Below, in pieces: positions 5,228 through 7,827 of a stretch of DNA of 7,827 nucleotides. Source of the DNA: Acidobacteriota bacterium (GTDB taxonomy: Bacteria > Acidobacteriota > Terriglobia > Bryobacterales > Bryobacteraceae). Position numbers and translations under genes: made by a program. The notes beneath the pieces were generated by a model, which saw nothing but the letters and a program-made list of their open reading frames with translations, was not told where the DNA came from and ran no database searches. Numbering within the stretch: position 1 is the stretch's first letter; each line of letters opens with the position of its first letter. The stretch spans positions 1 through 7,827 of the forward strand of contig CANNLB010000085.1 of NCBI GenBank assembly GCA_947505565.1, written 5' to 3'.

Positions 5228-6528
5228 AGCGCAGTCTCCATCGGCAGGGCCAATACCGGCTCCACCATAAAGTCGAGTTTCGCCATTTCGGCGACAGCCT
5301 CTTGCACGCTTTGTTCGGAGGTCGGTTCGACGGTGATGACGAACGGCAGGGCCGCTTTATCTTCGTTGGGCAGTTGCAGGACAGCGTCGAGCCCGATCTT
5401 CTTTGCCGCCAGGATGCTGGCCAACGCCGCGATGATGCCGGGCTCATCCCGAACAAAGAAGCGCAGATAATAAGCTCGTTTCTGCTTCAGGACGCTGACG
5501 GGCCGGTTGGCTTCGAGGCGGTCGTGGGCGAAGGGGCTGACGCGGGTCGGGCTGCCGCTGCGAATTTCCCTAGCCACGCGCATCAGGTCACTGACGACGG
5601 CGACTCCGGTAGGGTGCGGCCCGGCGCCGCGACCGTAGTAAAATGTGTCGGCGCCGTATTTGCCACGTACCCAAACTGCATTGTAAGCACCTTTTACGCT
5701 GGCCAAAATCGTTGATTCCGGAATCAGGGCGGGACGAACCGAAAGGATCAATCCTTCGCCGGTTAACCGGGCTCCGCAGAGAAGGCGGATCGTATGGCCC
5801 AATCGATGGGCGTATTGAAAGTCGATCGGGGAGATGCGACGAATGCCTTCGGTGAAGATATCGGCGGCGGTGATTTTTTCACCGAAGGCGAGCGCCGCGA
5901 GGATCGCCAGTTTACTGCGCGCATCGAAGCCGTCAACGTCCGCAGTGGGGTCGGCTTCGGCGTAACCGAGGCGCTGCGCTTCGGCCAGGACGTCGGCGAA
6001 GGCCGTGCCGTCTCTCTCGATTTCGGTAAGGATGTAGTTGCTGGTTCCGTTCAGAATACCGTAGAAAGCTTCGATTCGGTCGCCGCTGATGCCTTCGCGC
6101 AGGACGGTATGCACCGGAATGCCGCCGGCGACGCTGGCTTCCATCGCGATGTTCGCACCATGGACGATGGCCGCGTCAACCAGCGCCGGGCCTTGGGCGG
6201 CCATGAGCTCTTTGTTCGCGGTGACGACGCTTTTGCCCGCGGCGAGGGCCGCCTCGATGATCTCCTTCGCCACGCCTTGACCGCCGATGAGTTCGGCCAC
6301 AATTTCGACTTCCGGGTGGTTTACGACTTCGCGCCAATCGGTCGTAACCAGCGCATCGGCGAGGGCGGAGGGAATCTGCTTGCCTTCGATCGTTCGAGCA
6401 CAGAGCGCCTTGACGACCAAGCGAAAACCAAGTTTCTGTGCGATCGAATCGCTCGTCTCGGCCAGAATCGCCATGGTTCCCGAGCCGACGTTGCCTAATC
6501 CGACAATCCCAATATTGACATCACGCAT
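5224..6528 (-). CDS. hom: Homoserine dehydrogenase with C-terminal ACT domain, 434 aa
   Basis: Catalyses NAD(P)H-dependent reduction of aspartate semialdehyde to homoserine, the branch point to threonine, methionine and isoleucine. GIVGLGNVGSGT (7-18) is the Rossmann dinucleotide site. TANKELMA (103-110), GILNGTSNYIL (157-167) and YAEADPTADVDGFDA (189-203), with Lys206 shortly after, form the substrate-binding catalytic domain. Residues from about 351 (YYLRFFVRDEPGIIAALA) are an ACT domain, which in this family usually gives feedback control by threonine. Length is normal for the monofunctional enzyme, and no aspartokinase is fused. The start at 6528 has no obvious Shine-Dalgarno; a TATCAT box lies 8 bases upstream, suggesting a near-leaderless message. 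The TGA stop overlaps the ATG of the exported methyltransferase gene. No other threonine-pathway gene is in the window. Confidence 0.97.
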   Translation of the reverse strand: MRDVNIGIVGLGNVGSGTMAILAETSDSIAQKLGFRLVVKALCARTIEGKQIPSALADALVTTDWREVVNHPEVEIVAELIGGQGVAKEIIEAALAAGKSVVTANKELMAAQGPALVDAAIVHGANIAMEASVAGGIPVHTVLREGISGDRIEAFYGILNGTSNYILTEIERDGTAFADVLAEAQRLGYAEADPTADVDGFDARSKLAILAALAFGEKITAADIFTEGIRRISPIDFQYAHRLGHTIRLLCGARLTGEGLILSVRPALIPESTILASVKGAYNAVWVRGKYGADTFYYGRGAGPHPTGVAVVSDLMRVAREIRSGSPTRVSPFAHDRLEANRPVSVLKQKRAYYLRFFVRDEPGIIAALASILAAKKIGLDAVLQLPNEDKAALPFVITVEPTSEQSVQEAVAEMAKLDFMVEPVLALPMETAL

Positions 6529-6541
6529 AAGCCGCTATGAT
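6515..6541 (+). promoter_or_regulatory. Candidate sigma-70 promoter for the secreted-protein operon
   Basis: A perfect -35 hexamer TTGACA (6515-6520) and TATGAT (6536-6541, 5 of 6 matches) are 15 bases apart, which is short but tolerated. The -35 lies inside the first codons of hom on the other strand. The -10 ends 6 bases before the ATG at 6548, so transcription should start at or very near the start codon and the mRNA would be leaderless. Confidence 0.5.
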
Positions 6542-6542
6542 A
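6537..6542 (-). promoter_or_regulatory. Candidate -10 box (TATCAT) for hom, overlapping the opposite -10
   Basis: TATCAT on the minus strand shares five bases with the plus-strand TATGAT, because TATGATA (6536-6542) has TA at both ends. It ends 8 bases before the hom ATG. I see no good -35 at 16-18 bases on this strand, so support rests on the hexamer and its position. Confidence 0.35.
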
Positions 6543-6547
6543 GCAAT

Positions 6548-6865
6548 ATGGCGTTTCAAGCCCTGTTTTTGCTGGTATTGGCCGGTGCCGTGTGGGCCCA
6601 AGGCCTGCCGCGATCAGCCGGCGACTTGTCACCGAATGAGTCCCCGATGCGCGGCCCCGATGGCAAAGACCGAACCCAGGATTTGCTCAAAGCGGATCTG
6701 GCTTCGAACCTAAAGGATCTGGAAACGATCAAGCGGCTAAGCGAAGAGATCACGATGGAACTCAAAAAGCATGACCGGCATGTGCTTTCGGTCGGGGCGT
6801 TGAAAAAGCTGGACGAGATGGAAAAGCTCACGAAACGAATTCGGGGCCGGATGAAACGATTTTAA
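6548..6865 (+). CDS. Small secreted helical protein of unknown function, 105 aa
   Basis: I do not recognise a family. Residues 1-17 are a signal peptide (core LFLLVLAGAV, probable cleavage after VWAQ or WA). Residues 18-45 are polar, rich in Gly, Pro and Asp, and probably disordered. Residues about 46-104 are highly charged with regular Leu/Ile spacing (LLKADLASNLKDLETIKRL and LKKLDEMEKLTKRI) and should form long helices or a coiled coil. The end is basic (RGRMKRF). The frame is open upstream of 6548, but only this Met gives a signal peptide and avoids overlap with hom. No Shine-Dalgarno is present; the candidate -10 six bases upstream implies a leaderless message. The TAA stop shares a base with the ATG of the CBM9-like gene (TAATG), so the two are translationally coupled and probably work together outside the cytoplasm. 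Confidence 0.8.
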   Translation: MAFQALFLLVLAGAVWAQGLPRSAGDLSPNESPMRGPDGKDRTQDLLKADLASNLKDLETIKRLSEEITMELKKHDRHVLSVGALKKLDEMEKLTKRIRGRMKRF

Positions 6866-7593
6866 TGGCTCTCTTTTTCCTGTTGGCTTTTGGGCTGATC
6901 TACGAGGCGCCGACGGCGGCAAAGCCGCTCGAAATCGACGGGAAGATGGACGAAGCCGCATGGCAGAAGGCCCCCTGGACTCCGTTTTTCGTCGATATCG
7001 AAGGCGACGCCAAACCGAAGCCGCGCTTTAAGACGCGGGCGAAGATGCTGTGGGACGACAACTACCTCTACATCGCCGCCGAGATGGAGGAACCCAACTT
7101 ATGGGCGACCTACGACAAGCACGACATGGTGATTTTTCACGAGCACGATTTCGAAGTCTTTCTGGACCCGGATGGGGACGGGCTCGACTATTTTGAGTTC
7201 GAGATCAACGCGCGGAACACCGGCTGGGACCTCCACCTCGACCGACCGTACAAGGACAATGGCAAGGCCGACAACGACTGGGCGATTCCCGGGTTGACGA
7301 CGGCGGTTTCCCTGCGAGGCACGTTGAATCAACCAGGCGATCAGGACAGCGGCTGGACGGCGGAGATGGCATTTCCCTGGAGCGCGTTCAATCGGGGCAA
7401 ACGGCCGGCCGTGGCGCCGAAGCCGGGCGAAGCATGGCGCATCAATTTTTCGCGGGTGGAATGGCACCTCCGCGTTACCGACGGCAAATACGAGAAGGTG
7501 CCGGGAACGAAGGAAGACAACTGGGTTTGGTCGCCGCAAGGCGTGATTAACATGCACGTACCAGAAAAATGGGGAGCGGTCCGGTTCCGATAG
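6865..7593 (+). CDS. Secreted CBM9-like carbohydrate-binding protein, 242 aa
   Basis: The whole mature protein resembles the carbohydrate-binding module family 9-like fold. IDGKMDEAAWQKAPW (24-38) is the typical opening, followed by TRAKMLWDDNYLYIAAEMEEP (57-77), then HDFEVFLDPDGDG (94-106) with a Ca-binding-like Asp cluster, YFEFEINARNT (109-119) and TAEMAFPWSAF (165-175). A weak signal peptide (MALFFLLAFGLIYEA) suggests export. No catalytic domain is fused, so the role is probably binding sugars or cell-wall polymers; the ligand is unknown. Stand-alone proteins of this type occur in polysaccharide-degrading bacteria, but no glycosidase is nearby here. The start codon overlaps the stop of the upstream gene. 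Only 26 bases separate its stop from pyrR, and I see no terminator in that gap. Confidence 0.85.
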   Translation: MALFFLLAFGLIYEAPTAAKPLEIDGKMDEAAWQKAPWTPFFVDIEGDAKPKPRFKTRAKMLWDDNYLYIAAEMEEPNLWATYDKHDMVIFHEHDFEVFLDPDGDGLDYFEFEINARNTGWDLHLDRPYKDNGKADNDWAIPGLTTAVSLRGTLNQPGDQDSGWTAEMAFPWSAFNRGKRPAVAPKPGEAWRINFSRVEWHLRVTDGKYEKVPGTKEDNWVWSPQGVINMHVPEKWGAVRFR

Positions 7594-7619
7594 GCCCGCC
7601 GCATGTTAATCTGACCGCA

Positions 7620-7827
7620 ATGCCCTCCACGCGTCTGAAATCGCAACTCATGACCGCTTCCGAGATTGACCGCACGTTGGTCCGCTTGGCCCACGAGGTT
7701 CTCGAGAAGACTACCGACCTGGACAAACTCGCTTTTATCGGCATTCGCCGGCGCGGGGTCCCGCTGGCCAAGCGCTTGGCCGCCAAGATCAAGGACCTCG
7801 AAGACCGCGAAGTGCCAACCGGCACCC
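7620..7827 (+). CDS. pyrR: PyrR-like pyrimidine regulator / uracil phosphoribosyltransferase, 5' part
   Basis: The first 69 residues are visible and the frame is open to the window edge (the family is about 180 residues). The sequence fits the PyrR N-terminus: EIDRTLVRLAHEVLEK (15-30), then LAFIGIRRRGVPLAKRLAAKI (42-62), the strand-helix of a type I phosphoribosyltransferase fold, followed by an EVPTGT-like stretch. PyrR binds pyr mRNA in a UMP-dependent way and often has weak UPRTase activity; pyrB and pyrC commonly follow, but the window ends first. The PRPP loop is also outside, so another phosphoribosyltransferase cannot be fully excluded. ATG 7620 is the first start; ATG 7650 is possible but would trim the N-terminus. 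No Shine-Dalgarno and no attenuator-like structure appear in the short leader. Confidence 0.85.
   Translation, partial: MPSTRLKSQLMTASEIDRTLVRLAHEVLEKTTDLDKLAFIGIRRRGVPLAKRLAAKIKDLEDREVPTGT

Noticed and set aside
5794..6498. 234-codon plus-strand open frame antisense to hom
   Set aside because: Antisense shadow of a well-conserved gene. It is Asp/Arg/Gly/Phe-rich with no motif, and hom on the minus strand is unambiguous.
6287..6547. Longer version (192 codons) of the 105-residue protein
   Set aside because: The extension overlaps hom antisense and would bury the signal peptide in the middle of the protein. The ATG at 6548 gives a normal signal peptide and follows a -10-like box.

Overview
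The window is a dense, GC-rich stretch of bacterial chromosome from a Gram-negative, LPS-making organism. Lipid A/Kdo biosynthesis genes, several proteins with Sec-type signal peptides (some ending in LLAQ or WAQ), a secreted CBM9-like protein, an Ala/Pro/Lys-rich periplasmic cyclophilin and a pyrR gene together suggest an acidobacterium of the Bryobacter/Solibacter kind. That placement is an inference from gene style, not from a marker gene. There are no transposases, integrases, phage genes or CRISPR arrays, and no gene-free stretch longer than about 50 bases.

Layout. Positions 1-1861 (minus) are one uninterrupted reading frame of at least 620 codons. It joins a Kdo transferase (WaaA/KdtA) to the tetraacyldisaccharide 4'-kinase LpxK and runs off the left edge. 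Divergent from it, 1895-2500 (+) encodes a secreted protein of unknown function, followed after 2 bases by a short single-domain asparaginase-like protein (2503-3036, +). The 3' end of that gene overlaps tail-to-tail by 44 bases with a periplasmic cyclophilin (2993-3856, minus), whose C-terminus is built from nearly identical 36-bp tandem repeats. Divergent from the cyclophilin is msrA (3904-4428, +).

A minus-strand cluster follows: hom (6528 to 5224), an exported methyltransferase-like protein overlapping it by ATGA (5227 to 4562), then tRNA-Ser(GCU) with an encoded CCA end (4525 to 4436). Only 19 bases separate hom from a divergent plus-strand pair: a 105-residue secreted helical protein (6548-6865) and a CBM9-like secreted protein (6865-7593), coupled through TAATG. 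The 5' part of pyrR begins at 7620 and runs off the right edge.

How they fit together. The left end makes the inner part of LPS, with LpxK (lipid IVA formation) and WaaA (Kdo addition to lipid IVA) on one chain. The middle is mostly housekeeping and envelope protein quality control: a prolyl isomerase, and MsrA for oxidised methionine. The right side is amino acid synthesis (hom) and pyrimidine control (pyrR) around a small secreted-protein operon. Most genes lack a clear Shine-Dalgarno sequence. Several have a -10-like hexamer only 6-8 bases before the start codon, which hints at leaderless or near-leaderless transcripts.

I do not see a wholly new multi-gene system. The strongest observations are the WaaA-LpxK fusion, the asparaginase stop codon placed inside the cyclophilin repeat tract on the opposite strand, and the symmetric -10 element between hom and its divergent neighbour.
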